From Microlunatus endophyticus (GTDB taxonomy: Bacteria; Actinomycetota; Actinomycetes; Propionibacteriales; Propionibacteriaceae): 64,000 bases of DNA. This document shows positions 25,754 through 34,949 of this stretch, piece after piece. The notes beneath the pieces were generated by a model. That model did not search any database. It worked only from the letters and a program-made list of their open reading frames with translations, and was not told the DNA's origin. The translations under genes were made by a program, and so were the position numbers. The stretch covers positions 248,001-312,000 of the forward strand of contig NZ_BMMZ01000002.1 in assembly GCF_014646195.1 (NCBI RefSeq), given 5' to 3'. The first letter of the stretch is position 1. Every line of letters begins with the position of its first letter.

Positions 25754-27034
25754 TCACTTGGGTCGGAATTCGTCAGCTGCCTGTTGCGCCTGGGTCAGCC
25801 ACTCCCGGTAGGTCGCGGCACTCTCGGCCGCCTCCCGGGCGGCCTTGGCGTCGCCTCGTGCCTCGGCCTTGGCCGCCCGTTCCTCCAGCTGGGTGATCTG
25901 TGCCTCGAGTTTGGCGGCAGTGTCCTCGGCCCGCGCTCTGGCCTCCGGGTTCGTACGCCTCCAGCGCTCGTCCTCGGCGTCCCGGATCGCGTTCTCGACC
26001 GCACGCAGCCGGCCGTCCAGCGACCGCATCGATTCCCGCGGCACCTTGCCGATCTCCGACCAACGGTCCAGGAAATCCCGGAAGCGGGCCTTGGCGGAAT
26101 CGAGATCGGTGACCGGGAGGATCCTCTCGATCTCGTCGAGCAATGCCTCCTTGGCGCGCTGGTTGTCACGGAATTCCGCGTCCTGGGCCGACAACGCGGT
26201 CTGCTTGGCGGAGAAGAACTGGTCCTGGATCCCGCGGAACCGCTGCCACAGCGTCTCCTCGACCTCGCGCGGTGCCGGGCCGGCGGCCTTCCACCGGGTC
26301 ATCAGGTCGCGGAAGGCGCCGGTGGTCGGGCCCCAGTCGGTCGAACCGACCAACGTCTCAGCCTCGCCGATGATCTGCTCCTTGGCCAGTCGCGCGGAGT
26401 CCCGGCGCTCGGCCTGCTGGGCGAACTGGGCCTTGCGGCGCCGGGTGTACGTCGTACGGGCGCTGGAAAAGCGATGCCACAGCGCGTCGTCGGTGGCCCG
26501 GTCCAGGCGCGGCAGTTGCTTCCACTGGTCCAGCAGCGACCGGAACCGGTTGACTCCGCCCCGCCAGTCGTTGCTCTGCGCCAGCCGCTCGGCCTCGGCG
26601 ACGAAGCGCTCCTTGGCAGCCAGCGTCTCGTCGTGCTGGCGGGCCCGCTCCGCCTTGCGCTCGGCGCGCTTCTCGGCCAGCAGTGGATTGAGTGCCTCCA
26701 GCCGGGTCCGCAACGCGTCCAGATCGCCGACGGCGTTGGCGTCGCGTACGGCTTCGGTCACCTTGCGGACCGACGCTGCGGCGTCCTCGGGAGAGAGGTT
26801 GCCACCCCGGACCCGGCGCTCCAGCAGCGACACCTCAAGCTCCAGAGCGGTGTAGCGGCGCACGAAGAAGTCCAACGCCTCCTCAGGACTGGCGTCGGGG
26901 ACCTGTCCGACGGCCCGTTCGCCGTCCTGGGTCCGGACGTACACAGTCCCGTCGGAATCGACACGCCCGTAGGAGGCCGGGCCATCAGACGGAGTCGGCG
27001 TCGCATCCGCGGCCCCGTTTGCGTCTTCGCTCAT
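25754..27034 (-). CDS. DUF349 repeat protein
   Basis: 426 residues from ATG 27034 (MSEDANGAADATP). A disordered acidic N-terminus and a short beta unit (YGRVDSDGTVYVRTQDGER) precede a long helical, coiled-coil-rich body with about four DUF349 repeats, each with the pattern ...RFRxLLDxWKxxxR....D..LW.RF..ar (about residues 170-400), and a Glu/Ala/Arg coiled coil near the C-terminus. DUF349 proteins are widespread next to rel/hisS in actinobacteria; their role is not settled. It is divergent from the metallo-hydrolase gene, 30 bp apart. Confidence 0.85.
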   Translation of the reverse strand: MSEDANGAADATPTPSDGPASYGRVDSDGTVYVRTQDGERAVGQVPDASPEEALDFFVRRYTALELEVSLLERRVRGGNLSPEDAAASVRKVTEAVRDANAVGDLDALRTRLEALNPLLAEKRAERKAERARQHDETLAAKERFVAEAERLAQSNDWRGGVNRFRSLLDQWKQLPRLDRATDDALWHRFSSARTTYTRRRKAQFAQQAERRDSARLAKEQIIGEAETLVGSTDWGPTTGAFRDLMTRWKAAGPAPREVEETLWQRFRGIQDQFFSAKQTALSAQDAEFRDNQRAKEALLDEIERILPVTDLDSAKARFRDFLDRWSEIGKVPRESMRSLDGRLRAVENAIRDAEDERWRRTNPEARARAEDTAAKLEAQITQLEERAAKAEARGDAKAAREAAESAATYREWLTQAQQAADEFRPK

Positions 27035-27064
27035 GCACCAATCCTGCCCGATACCCTGGGTCGT

Positions 27065-27775
27065 GTGGTGCTCGCCTCCTTCGCTGCCGGTGCCTTGGCG
27101 GCCAATTGTTACGTCGCCGGGGTCTCGGACCGCTCCGAATGCGTCGTGATCGACCCCGGAATGGACGCCGTCGGCCCGCTCGGTGATGTTCTCGACGAAC
27201 GAGGCCTGCAACCGGCACTGGTGCTGCTCACCCACGGTCACTTCGATCACATCGCCTCGGCGGCCGAGGTCTGCCACTCCTACGACGTCCCGTGCTATCT
27301 CGGACCTGCCGATCGGGCCTGGCTGGCAGACCCGTTGTCCGCGCTGACCCCGGATTTCGAGCCGCTGGTGACCAACTATCTGGCTGGACGGACCATCAAG
27401 GTTCCCGACCGCTTCGCCGGCCCGCACATCGGGGCGGACGGGGTCGCGCGGCTGGAGGCCGCCGGTCTGACCTTCGAGTTGCTGCCCGCGCCGGGGCACA
27501 CGCCGGGCTCCACGCTCTATAGAACGTTCTATCGGGAGGCCGGAACGTCGTACGACCTGCTCTTCACCGGCGACGTACTGTTTGACGGCACCGTCGGCCG
27601 TACGGATCTACCAGGTGGCGATCCGGCCGCCATGGACCGTACGCTCAGCTCGAGCCTGAGTCGTCTCCCCGACGAAACGGTCGTGCTCCCCGGACACGGG
27701 GCGCGGACCACGATCGGTCGGGAGCGCTCGACCAACCCCTTCCTGCGCCGACTCGGCGCACCGACAGACAAGTGA
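27065..27775 (+). CDS. MBL-fold metallo-hydrolase, glyoxalase II-like
   Basis: 236 residues from GTG 27065. The metal-binding motif THGHFDHI (about residues 59-66) and further ligands in PGHTPGS, FTGDVLFDGTVGRTDLPGGD and VLPGHGARTTIGRE are complete. It is most like cytoplasmic hydroxyacylglutathione hydrolase-type enzymes, which cleave thioesters; the actinobacterial thiol partner would be mycothiol (inference). It lies 13 bp upstream of hisS on the same strand, the usual position in this order. Confidence 0.88.
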   Translation: MVLASFAAGALAANCYVAGVSDRSECVVIDPGMDAVGPLGDVLDERGLQPALVLLTHGHFDHIASAAEVCHSYDVPCYLGPADRAWLADPLSALTPDFEPLVTNYLAGRTIKVPDRFAGPHIGADGVARLEAAGLTFELLPAPGHTPGSTLYRTFYREAGTSYDLLFTGDVLFDGTVGRTDLPGGDPAAMDRTLSSSLSRLPDETVVLPGHGARTTIGRERSTNPFLRRLGAPTDK

Positions 27776-27788
27776 GGCCTAGAACACC

Positions 27789-29159
27789 GTGCCACGTCCG
27801 AAACCGCTGTCCGGATTTCCCGAATTCCTGCCCGAGGGCCGGATCGTGGAACAGCATGTGCTGGGTCGGCTGCAACGGACGTTCGAGCTGCACGGATTCG
27901 CTTCGATCGAGACCCGCGCTGTCGAGCCGATGGACCGGCTGGCCAAGGGCGGCGAGATCGACAAGGAGATCTACGTCGTCCGCCGGCTGAGCGCCGGTGA
28001 TCCTTCGACAGGCTCAGCACAGGGTGCCGACGAGCTCGGGCTGCACTTCGACCTGACCGTGCCCTTCGCCCGCTATGTGCTGGAGAACGCCGGCCACCTG
28101 CAGTTCCCGTTCCGCCGCTACCAGATCCAGAAGGTGTGGCGGGGCGAGCGACCGCAGGAAGGCCGCTATCGCGAATTCACCCAGGCCGACATCGACATCG
28201 TCGGCAACGGTGATCTTGCTGCCCACCACGACGTCGAGCTGCCGCTGGTGCTGCTGGACGCCCTGGAGGCGCTGCATCGTGATCTTGGACTGCCGCCCGC
28301 GCTGATGCACGTCAACAACCGCAAGCTGGCCCAGGGTTTCTACACCGGCCTGGAGATCAGCGATCTGGCCGGGGTGCTGCGTACGGTCGACAAGTACGAC
28401 AAGATCGGCCCCGACGCTGTCCGGGAGTCCTTGATCAACGAGATCGGGCTGACCGCTGCCCAGGCCGATCTCTGCACCCGGCTGGCCGAGATCAACACCA
28501 CCGACGCGTCGTTCGTCGATCAGGTCACGGCACTCGGGGTCAGCAATGATCTCCTGGACGTCGGACTGGCCGAACTCGCCGCCCTCGTCATGGCTGCCGG
28601 TGATCAACAGCCCGGCCGGCTGGTGGCCGATCTCAAGATCGCCCGGGGTCTGGACTACTACACCGGCAGCGTGTACGAGACCGAGCTGGTCGGTTTCGGA
28701 TCGCTCGGCTCGATCGCCTCCGGCGGTCGCTACGACTCGCTGGCCAGCGACGGGCGGACCAGCTATCCCGGTGTCGGGATCAGCTTCGGCGTCACCCGGA
28801 CGCTGGCGCCGTTGCTCGGCAAGGGACACCTGACCGCCAGTCGGCCGGTGCCGACCTGCGTCCTGGTCGCGGTCGACTCCGAGGAGACCCGCGGCGCGGC
28901 GATCTCGGTCGCGACCAAACTCCGCAAGCGCGGGATCCCGACCGAGGTCGCCCCGAAGGCGGACAAATTCGGCAAACAGATCCGGTACGCCGACCGCCGC
29001 TCGATCCCGTACGTCTGGTTCACCGCTGCTGAGGCGGGTGCAGGCGGCGAGGTGAAGGACATCCGGACCGGCGAGCAACTGCCGGCCGACCCGTCCCGCT
29101 GGGTGCCGGAGGAGCAGGACTACTGGCCGTCCGTCCAGGGTGTGTGGGACCCGGAGTAG
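27789..29159 (+). CDS. hisS: histidyl-tRNA synthetase
   Basis: 456 residues from GTG 27789. Class II motif 2 (RRYQIQKVWRGERPQEGRYREF), the histidine-binding ARGLDYYTGSVYE, motif 3 and the C-terminal anticodon-binding domain (VLVAVDSEETRGAAISVATK) are all present. It charges tRNA-His. Oddity: a copy of a dispersed palindromic repeat (28001-28025) lies in frame in the variable loop between IYVVRRLSAG and LGLHFDLTVPFAR, adding DPSTGSAQG. The gene is presumably essential, so the insertion must be tolerated. Confidence 0.96.
   Translation: MPRPKPLSGFPEFLPEGRIVEQHVLGRLQRTFELHGFASIETRAVEPMDRLAKGGEIDKEIYVVRRLSAGDPSTGSAQGADELGLHFDLTVPFARYVLENAGHLQFPFRRYQIQKVWRGERPQEGRYREFTQADIDIVGNGDLAAHHDVELPLVLLDALEALHRDLGLPPALMHVNNRKLAQGFYTGLEISDLAGVLRTVDKYDKIGPDAVRESLINEIGLTAAQADLCTRLAEINTTDASFVDQVTALGVSNDLLDVGLAELAALVMAAGDQQPGRLVADLKIARGLDYYTGSVYETELVGFGSLGSIASGGRYDSLASDGRTSYPGVGISFGVTRTLAPLLGKGHLTASRPVPTCVLVAVDSEETRGAAISVATKLRKRGIPTEVAPKADKFGKQIRYADRRSIPYVWFTAAEAGAGGEVKDIRTGEQLPADPSRWVPEEQDYWPSVQGVWDPE
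28001..28025 (+). repeat. palindromic dispersed repeat inside hisS
   Basis: The core CCTTCGACAGGCTCAG (28002-28017) is the reverse complement of CTGAGCCTGTCGAAGG found in dnaE2 (37703-37718), and a related copy lies in the rhamnosidase gene (44671-44692). The hisS copy ends CACAGGG. It keeps the reading frame and has no stop in the frame used. Confidence 0.8.
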
Positions 29160-29365
29160 AGATCCGGGCCTGCTTGACCCCCGCCTCGCTCGCCCCAGCC
29201 TGAACCAACCCGGACCTAGCCCGGACCAGCCCGAAACTCAGGTGACAGCGTGGGGAAGCGATGGACAGGGGCAACCGGGATCGGTGTCCACCGGATCGGG
29301 ATTGGACTGCTTCTTGGTATCCAGTAGGTGTCCACTTGCGGTGGTTCCGGAAGAGAATAGGTCGC

Positions 29366-30283
29366 ATGAGCGACGTGTCAGGACCCCAGAACAGCACTGA
29401 TCAGCAGTTGGGCACCACCCCCGTCAAGCGCGGCATGGCCGAGATGCTCAAGGGCGGCGTGATCATGGACGTGGTCACCGCCGATCAGGCCAAGATCGCC
29501 GAGGATGCCGGCGCGGTCGCGGTGATGGCGCTGGAGCGGGTTCCGGCCGATATCCGCGCCCAGGGCGGGGTCGCTCGGATGAGCGATCCGGATCTGATCG
29601 ACCAGATCATCGCGGCGGTGTCCATCCCGGTGATGGCCAAGGCGCGGATCGGGCACTTCGTCGAGGCCCAGGTGCTGCAGTCGCTCGGCGTGGACTACAT
29701 CGACGAGTCGGAGGTGCTGACCCCGGCCGACTACGCCAATCACATCGACAAGTGGGCCTTCCAGGTGCCGTTCGTCTGCGGCGCCACCAGTCTGGGGGAG
29801 GCACTGCGCCGGATCACCGAGGGGGCGGCGATGATCCGCTCGAAGGGCGAGGCCGGGACCGGTGACGTGTCCAACGCGACCACCCACATGCGCAAGATCC
29901 GGGCCGAGATCAACCACCTGCGATCGATGTCGCCGGACGAGCTGTACGTCGCCGCAAAGGAGTTGCAGGCACCGTACGACCTGGTGAAGGAGATCGCCAC
30001 CACCGGCAAGCTGCCGGTCGTGCTCTTCACCGCAGGCGGGATCGCGACCCCGGCCGACGCGGCGATGATGATGCAGCTCGGCGCCGAGGGCGTCTTCGTC
30101 GGCTCGGGCATCTTCAAGTCCGGCAATCCGGCCGAGCGCGCTCAGGCGATCGTCAAGGCCACCACCTTTTACGACGACCCGGACGTGATCGCGAAGTTCT
30201 CCCGCGGCCTGGGCGAGGCGATGGTCGGCATCAACGTCGACGACATCCCGGAGCCGCATCGGCTGGCGCAACGCGGCTGGTGA
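29366..30283 (+). CDS. pdxS: pyridoxal 5'-phosphate synthase subunit PdxS
   Basis: 305 residues from ATG 29366 ([14 protein letters not shown]). The TIM-barrel synthase motifs are complete: [17 protein letters not shown], the catalytic lysines in [13 protein letters not shown] and [15 protein letters not shown], and [14 protein letters not shown]. With glutaminase PdxT it builds PLP from ribose 5-phosphate, glyceraldehyde 3-phosphate and ammonia. The 206 bp upstream of the start, after hisS, are a C-rich spacer without a recognised signal. Its stop overlaps a membrane-protein gene placed between it and pdxT. Confidence 0.97.
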   Translation: MSDVSGPQNSTDQQLGTTPVKRGMAEMLKGGVIMDVVTADQAKIAEDAGAVAVMALERVPADIRAQGGVARMSDPDLIDQIIAAVSIPVMAKARIGHFVEAQVLQSLGVDYIDESEVLTPADYANHIDKWAFQVPFVCGATSLGEALRRITEGAAMIRSKGEAGTGDVSNATTHMRKIRAEINHLRSMSPDELYVAAKELQAPYDLVKEIATTGKLPVVLFTAGGIATPADAAMMMQLGAEGVFVGSGIFKSGNPAERAQAIVKATTFYDDPDVIAKFSRGLGEAMVGINVDDIPEPHRLAQRGW

Positions 30284-31251
30284 CCGTCCCAGTTTCGGGG
30301 AGTCCGGTTCCGGGGAGTCCGGTTCCGGGGAGTTTCGACTACTCGGCTTTCACCACGGCAGCGCCGAAGAAGCTTGTCATCGCGTACCGGCACTCCTGTG
30401 AGGTACGCGGCTACGACGACGAGCACGGGTTCGACGAGCAGAAGGCGTCCCCGGCCAAGCGCGGCGCGTTGAGCAAGACCTGCGTGATCGTGCTGGCCGT
30501 GTGCTGCGGCATTGCCGGCCTGTTCTTCGTGCTGTTCGGGGTCGCATTCATGACGACCCCGGCCGAGGACGTGACCAGTCCGATCAGCCAGGTGATCGTT
30601 GGCGCGATCTTCCTGGCGATCTCGTTCGTGCTGATCATGACTGCGCGCAGTATGACGACCTATGCCACCTGGGTGGTGCGCTACCGCTTGAGCTGGTTCG
30701 CCCGGGCCAACGGTCTGTCGTACGCGTTCCGGTCCGATCCGCGCAGCTTTCCCGGCATCACTCCGGACAGGCCCGGTTATCCCTACGTCAGTAGCGTCAA
30801 ATTGACCAATGTGCTGCGGACGACCACTGGTCCCCAGGTCGCCATGGGACATCAGGATGTCACCTACCGGGATAGCCGCGATCGCGCGTGGAACAGCAAG
30901 GGTTACGGCATCGTCAGCGACGACTGGAACTTCGTTGCGATCAACTTCAGCACGAGGTCGCCATGGATGCACCTGAAACATCGCAGATCTCCCCAGCATG
31001 ATGCGCCGGATCAGCTGCAGGCGAATTTCACACTTGCCGACAAGACCAGGGAGGACGAGGCCCATGCGTTCTTCACTCCAGATCTGCTGAGTGTGATACT
31101 CCAGACCGCACCGGGCTATGACGCCATGGTGCACAACGGATGGTTGTATCTGCTCAAGGGCAGTCTTTACGAGGAGAGCACCCATGCCGAAGGCATCGCC
31201 GAACGACTCGAGATCGTCCAACGACTGGTTCCGATGGTGGTGAAGCAATGA
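30280..31251 (+). CDS. two-TM membrane protein encoded between pdxS and pdxT
   Basis: 323 residues from GTG 30280, overlapping the pdxS stop (GTGA) and ending over the pdxT start (ATGA). The N-terminus repeats GSPVP (15-bp DNA repeats at about 30296-30334); two helices (about residues 70-93 and 107-125) precede a cytoplasmic or external domain beginning [14 protein letters not shown] and ending [25 protein letters not shown]. The same pattern occurs in unnamed actinobacterial membrane proteins (from memory). No catalytic motif is seen. Tight coupling to PLP synthesis genes is unusual: pdxS and pdxT normally adjoin. Confidence 0.75.
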   Translation: MTVPVSGSPVPGSPVPGSFDYSAFTTAAPKKLVIAYRHSCEVRGYDDEHGFDEQKASPAKRGALSKTCVIVLAVCCGIAGLFFVLFGVAFMTTPAEDVTSPISQVIVGAIFLAISFVLIMTARSMTTYATWVVRYRLSWFARANGLSYAFRSDPRSFPGITPDRPGYPYVSSVKLTNVLRTTTGPQVAMGHQDVTYRDSRDRAWNSKGYGIVSDDWNFVAINFSTRSPWMHLKHRRSPQHDAPDQLQANFTLADKTREDEAHAFFTPDLLSVILQTAPGYDAMVHNGWLYLLKGSLYEESTHAEGIAERLEIVQRLVPMVVKQ

Positions 31252-31865
31252 CAAGTCCCCGGATCGGAGTGCTGGCACTCCAGGGCGACGTCCGCGAACA
31301 CCTGCGGGCATTGGAATCCGCGGGTGCTCGAGCGACCAAGGTCAGGCGACCGGAGGAGCTTGATCACCTCGACGGGATCGTGATCCCGGGCGGTGAGTCG
31401 ACCACGATCGACAAGCTGTCCAGAATCTTCGAGATTCGCGAGCCGTTGATCGACAAGATCAGAAGCGGGCTGCCGGCGTACGGATCGTGTGCCGGGATGA
31501 TCTTGCTCGCCGACCGGATCGTCGGCGGAATCGATGATCAACAGACCTTTGGCGGGCTGGACATCACGGTCCGGCGCAACGCCTTCGGCCGGCAGGTCGA
31601 CTCCTTCGAGACCGATCTCGATCTTGATCTCGGAGACGTCGACGGGCGCGCTTTCCACGCGGTCTTCATCCGTGCCCCGTGGGTGGAGAAGGTCGGGGAC
31701 GGGGTGACGGTGCTCGGCCGTGTCCCGCACGTCGCGGACCAGTCGGGTGAGGGCGCGATCGTCGCCGTACGGCAGGGTGGCCTGCTGGCCACCTCGTTCC
31801 ATCCCGAGGTCACCGGCGATCACCGCTTGCACGCCTACTTCGTCCGCCTGGCCACCACTTCCTGA
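31248..31865 (+). CDS. pdxT: pyridoxal 5'-phosphate synthase glutaminase subunit PdxT
   Basis: 205 residues from ATG 31248. Class I-type glutaminase: oxyanion region IPGGESTT, nucleophile Cys in YGSCAGMILLA (about residue 80) and the His-Glu pair in TSFHPEVTGD near the C-terminus. It releases ammonia from glutamine and channels it to PdxS. It overlaps the stop of the intervening membrane-protein gene by 4 bp, so all three genes are translationally coupled. Confidence 0.96.
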   Translation: MTSPRIGVLALQGDVREHLRALESAGARATKVRRPEELDHLDGIVIPGGESTTIDKLSRIFEIREPLIDKIRSGLPAYGSCAGMILLADRIVGGIDDQQTFGGLDITVRRNAFGRQVDSFETDLDLDLGDVDGRAFHAVFIRAPWVEKVGDGVTVLGRVPHVADQSGEGAIVAVRQGGLLATSFHPEVTGDHRLHAYFVRLATTS

Positions 31866-31887
31866 CCCCTCGGCAGGATGGGGTGAC

Positions 31888-31916
31888 TTGACTCTGGCGA
31901 ACGGGTGTTCGAATAT
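31888..31916 (+). promoter_or_regulatory. LexA-controlled promoter of imuA' (SOS box in the spacer)
   Basis: TTGACT (31888-31893), a 17-bp spacer and GAATAT (31911-31916) form a promoter. CGAACGGGTGTTCGA (31898-31912) inside it fits the actinobacterial LexA consensus TCGAACN4GTTCGA with one end mismatch. The predicted start point, 7 nt after the -10, coincides with the ATG at 31923, giving a leaderless mRNA. The imuB promoter has the same -35, spacing and -10. Confidence 0.8.
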
Positions 31917-31922
31917 GGATCA

Positions 31923-32645
31923 ATGACGGTCACCACCCTGCCTGCCGCCCGGGATGCCGGGGAGCGACTGGCCCACATCGCCGAGCTCCGGCAACGGGTG
32001 CACCGGATGCAGGGGACGGCCACCTCCCACTCGTTACCGACGCTGCCGGCACTGTCCGGACTCATCCGGCTGAAGACCGGGGCCAGTTACGCAGTCGACC
32101 GGCCGGGGCTGGCGATGGCGCTGATGGCCGGTCCGTCCGGCGCTGGATCCTGGTCCGCCGTGGTCGGAGTTCCCGATTTCGGGTTGGAGGCGGCGGCGGG
32201 TTTCGGCGTGGACCTGGATCGTACGGTGCTGGTGCCCGAGCCGGGAGATGCCTGGCTCGAGGTGGCCGCGGCCCTGATCGATGTGTTGCAGGTGGTCGTC
32301 GTACGGCCGCCCCAGAAGGTCACCCAGCACCAGGCGGCCAAGCTGTCATCCCGGTTGCGGCAGCGGGACGCGCTGCTGATCTCGGTCGGCGACTGGCCGC
32401 ATGCCGAGAGCAAAGTATGGATCGAGGAGTCGACTTGGACCGGGATCGGCCGCGGTCACGGCAGGCTGACCGGGCATCGGGCCCGGGTCGCCGTCCGGCT
32501 GCAGACCGGGCGACAGCGTGATGCCGAGCTCTGGCTGCCCGGTGTCGACCTGCAGACCCGGGTGGCGGAGCAGGAGTCCGGTCAGTATCTGGGGCAGGCG
32601 ATACCGGGTCCGTATGTTGTCAGGCCTGAGGCCAGGGCCGGATGA
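31923..32645 (+). CDS. imuA': ImuA' (RecA-like accessory protein of the translesion mutasome)
   Basis: 240 residues from ATG 31923. It shows the truncated RecA-like core of actinobacterial ImuA': GASYAVDRPGLAMALMAG, SAVVGVPDFGLEAAAGFGVDLDRTVLVPEPG and VVVVRPPQKVTQHQAAKLSSRLRQRDALLISVGDWP (outline). The Walker A is degenerate (MAGPSGAGSW). In mycobacteria ImuA', ImuB and DnaE2 act together in damage-induced mutagenesis. Here a minus-strand lipoprotein gene separates it from imuB, so each has its own SOS promoter. An earlier GTG at 31905 lies in the promoter and is rejected. Confidence 0.85.
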   Translation: MTVTTLPAARDAGERLAHIAELRQRVHRMQGTATSHSLPTLPALSGLIRLKTGASYAVDRPGLAMALMAGPSGAGSWSAVVGVPDFGLEAAAGFGVDLDRTVLVPEPGDAWLEVAAALIDVLQVVVVRPPQKVTQHQAAKLSSRLRQRDALLISVGDWPHAESKVWIEESTWTGIGRGHGRLTGHRARVAVRLQTGRQRDAELWLPGVDLQTRVAEQESGQYLGQAIPGPYVVRPEARAG

Positions 32646-33098
32646 TCAGTCCCCGTTGACCGAGGTGACGCATTCGGTCGTGACATCGGTGAATACCTTC
32701 TCGTCCGCGGTGGACAGACCGGCAGGATTCTGCTGGGCGAGTTGGGTCAGTCCGGCCGCCGACAGCTCCTGATAGGACGGATAGACGGCGCAATCGGCGG
32801 CGGTCTGCGCTTTGCCCGCAGGGAGATTCAGATCATCCCGGAAGTAGCCGACCAGGCCGGCGCGCAGGGCGCCGATCGTCGGTCTGCCGCCGCGCGCCTT
32901 GGCCGCACTCGTACTCGACGGCGCGCTTGACGCCCCGCCGGGAGGCGGGGAGGTTGGTGCGGCCACCGAGGCTGAAGCAGGTGGTGCCTGGGCGGCTGGC
33001 TGGTTGGGAGCCGTACAGCCGAACAGGGCGGTCATCGTGAGGATGCCGAGACTCCCTGCAGCTGCGCGAAACCCTGGATGCAGATCCGACTTCGTCAC
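32646..33098 (-). CDS. small lipoprotein between imuA' and imuB
   Basis: 150 residues from GTG 33098. Signal peptide with lipobox ALFGC (Cys about 28), an Ala/Pro/Ser linker of about 40 residues, then a compact domain TIGALRAGLVGYFRDDLNLPAGKAQTAADCAVYPSYQELSAAGL (outline) with two Cys residues (ADC and TEC) that may pair. Function unknown. Its last base abuts the imuA' stop, convergently. Its promoter must lie opposite the imuB promoter, within about 70 bp. Confidence 0.7.
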   Translation of the reverse strand: MTKSDLHPGFRAAAGSLGILTMTALFGCTAPNQPAAQAPPASASVAAPTSPPPGGASSAPSSTSAAKARGGRPTIGALRAGLVGYFRDDLNLPAGKAQTAADCAVYPSYQELSAAGLTQLAQQNPAGLSTADEKVFTDVTTECVTSVNGD

Positions 33099-33160
33099 CC
33101 GGAGATTCTACGAACCGTAGAAGCGAACTGGATGAGGGGAGGCTGTGGCGGGCTGCCATA

Positions 33161-33189
33161 TTGACTAGTTCGAACAAAAGTTCGAATAT
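33161..33189 (+). promoter_or_regulatory. LexA-controlled promoter of imuB (perfect SOS box)
   Basis: TTCGAACAAAAGTTCGAA (33169-33186) is a perfect palindrome containing TCGAACN4GTTCGA. It sits between TTGACT (33161-33166) and GAATAT (33184-33189), 17 bp apart. The predicted start point falls on the GTG at 33196, so the transcript should be leaderless. LexA bound here would cover the promoter spacer and -10. Confidence 0.88.
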
Positions 33190-33195
33190 GGAGAG

Positions 33196-34914
33196 GTGAG
33201 TACGCCACCGATACTGCAGCCGATGCTCCCGGAATCCTCGACGACAGCCGCCCGGACCAGGACCACCACGGCGAAGGGAACCATCACGGCCAAGGGAACC
33301 GTCACGGCCAAGGCGGAAGCGGTGGCGAAGACGGAAGCGGTGGCGCCGAAGAAGACCACAGCCGGGGCGAAGCAGCCGGGCGAGCGGCGGGTGATGGCGG
33401 TCTGGTTCCCGGACTGGCCGGTGATCGCTGCACTTGAGGCGGAGAACCTGCCGTCCCATCTGCCGGTCGCGGTGATCGCCAAGGGCGAGGTGTTCGCCTG
33501 TTCGGTCGCGGCTCGGACCGAAGGCGTACGGCGGGGAATGCGCAAGCGGGACGCTTCGGCCCGCTGCCCGGAGCTGATCGTCATCGATCACAACCCCGAT
33601 CTCGATGCCCGGGCGTTCGAGTCGGCGCTGGCCACCATCGAGGTGTTCAGCCCGGGGGTCGAGGCGATCCGTCCCGGACTGTGCGCCTTGACCGTGCCGA
33701 GCCGCTATTACGGCGGGGAGGCACAGGCAGCAGCACTGCTGGCCGAAAAGCTTGTCTCGGCAGGGATCTGGGACGTCCGGATCGGGATTGCCGATGATCT
33801 GTTCACCGCCGAGCAGGCAGCCCGTGCGGCGTCGGTCCAGGATCACGTCGTCGTGCAGCAGGGCAGTGGTACGGCCTTCCTGGCCGGGCTGCCGATCGGC
33901 GTGCTGGCCACCGATGTCAATCAAAGCGACGAACTGGTCGGGCTGCTGCTGCGGATGGGGATCACCACCCTGGGAGATTTCGCCCGGCTGCCGGCCCGAG
34001 ACGTGCTGACCCGGTTCGGCCTGTCCGGTGCGAACGCCCACCGGCTCGCCTCCGGACGGTCGGCCCGCAAGGCCAGTGGCCGGATCGTCCCGCCGGAACG
34101 CGAACAGCAGGTCGACTTCGCGCCGGGGCTGGAGACCATCGAGCCGATCGCCTTCAGCACCCGGCAGACCGCCGACCGGTTCGTCGCAGGACTCGGCCGG
34201 CATGGTCTGGTGTGTACCGCGATCACGATCGAGATCAGCACCGAGGGTGGCTGGGTCCGGTCCCGTCGCTGGGCGCACCCGCGCTGGTTCGACTCCGCCG
34301 ACATCATCGACCGGCTGCGGTGGCAGTTGCAGGCCGACCCGCCGCCCGATCCGGTCAGTTCCGTACGTCTGTTGCCGACTGAGCTCGAATCCATCGGTGA
34401 TCAAGGCGACGGGTTATGGGGCAGTGCACCGGACGAGAAGATCCAGCGCGGAATCGCCCGGGTGCAAGGGATGATCGGCTTCGACGGCGTGGTCACCGCG
34501 CAGCTGCAAGGTGGCCGTGAGCCGGCTGACCGGCAGGCCCAGACGCCGTGGGGAGAGCAGCCGACCGGCTTGCGTCCGACCGGGCTGCCGTGGCCGGGTA
34601 GCCTGCCGCCGCCGGCGCCGACCCGGATCTACTCCCAGCCGCTACCCGCCGTCGTCCTCGACGCAGAGGGCCAGCCGATCAAGATCACCGAACGGGGTGC
34701 GATCACCGGCGAACCGGCGAAATTCCGGCCGTCGAAGGATCACCGCTTCGCACCGGTCGAGGCATGGGTCGGGCCGTGGCCGATCGACGAACGCTGGTGG
34801 GAGGAACCTGACACCCAGCTCCGGGCCCGCTTCCAACTCGTCGCCCCCGATGGCAGCGCCTGGCTGCTGATCGTCTGTGGATCCGACTGGCACACCGAAG
34901 CGCGATACGATTGA
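33196..34914 (+). CDS. imuB: ImuB (inactive Y-family polymerase homologue)
   Basis: 572 residues from GTG 33196. After an N-terminal Thr/Lys/Ala repeat tail (TAKGTITAKGTVTAKAEAVA, to about residue 60) comes the Y-family fold: RVMAVWFPDWPVIAALEA where active polymerases have a metal-binding Asp, GVRRGMRKRDASARCP, and a helix-hairpin-helix part (GITTLGDFARLPARDVLTRFG). Lack of the catalytic acids is the ImuB hallmark: it is an adaptor linking DnaE2, ImuA' and the beta clamp. A classical QLPLWG-like clamp motif was not spotted. Confidence 0.92.
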   Translation: MSTPPILQPMLPESSTTAARTRTTTAKGTITAKGTVTAKAEAVAKTEAVAPKKTTAGAKQPGERRVMAVWFPDWPVIAALEAENLPSHLPVAVIAKGEVFACSVAARTEGVRRGMRKRDASARCPELIVIDHNPDLDARAFESALATIEVFSPGVEAIRPGLCALTVPSRYYGGEAQAAALLAEKLVSAGIWDVRIGIADDLFTAEQAARAASVQDHVVVQQGSGTAFLAGLPIGVLATDVNQSDELVGLLLRMGITTLGDFARLPARDVLTRFGLSGANAHRLASGRSARKASGRIVPPEREQQVDFAPGLETIEPIAFSTRQTADRFVAGLGRHGLVCTAITIEISTEGGWVRSRRWAHPRWFDSADIIDRLRWQLQADPPPDPVSSVRLLPTELESIGDQGDGLWGSAPDEKIQRGIARVQGMIGFDGVVTAQLQGGREPADRQAQTPWGEQPTGLRPTGLPWPGSLPPPAPTRIYSQPLPAVVLDAEGQPIKITERGAITGEPAKFRPSKDHRFAPVEAWVGPWPIDERWWEEPDTQLRARFQLVAPDGSAWLLIVCGSDWHTEARYD

Positions 34915-34949
34915 GGTTGGTCCCAGTGTCGATGATCGTTTCATGCCAT

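Noticed and set aside
25745..27064. Long plus-strand extension in front of the MBL-fold hydrolase
   Set aside because: It is antisense to the DUF349 gene, which has clear repeats and coiled coils; the hydrolase domain starts at 27065.
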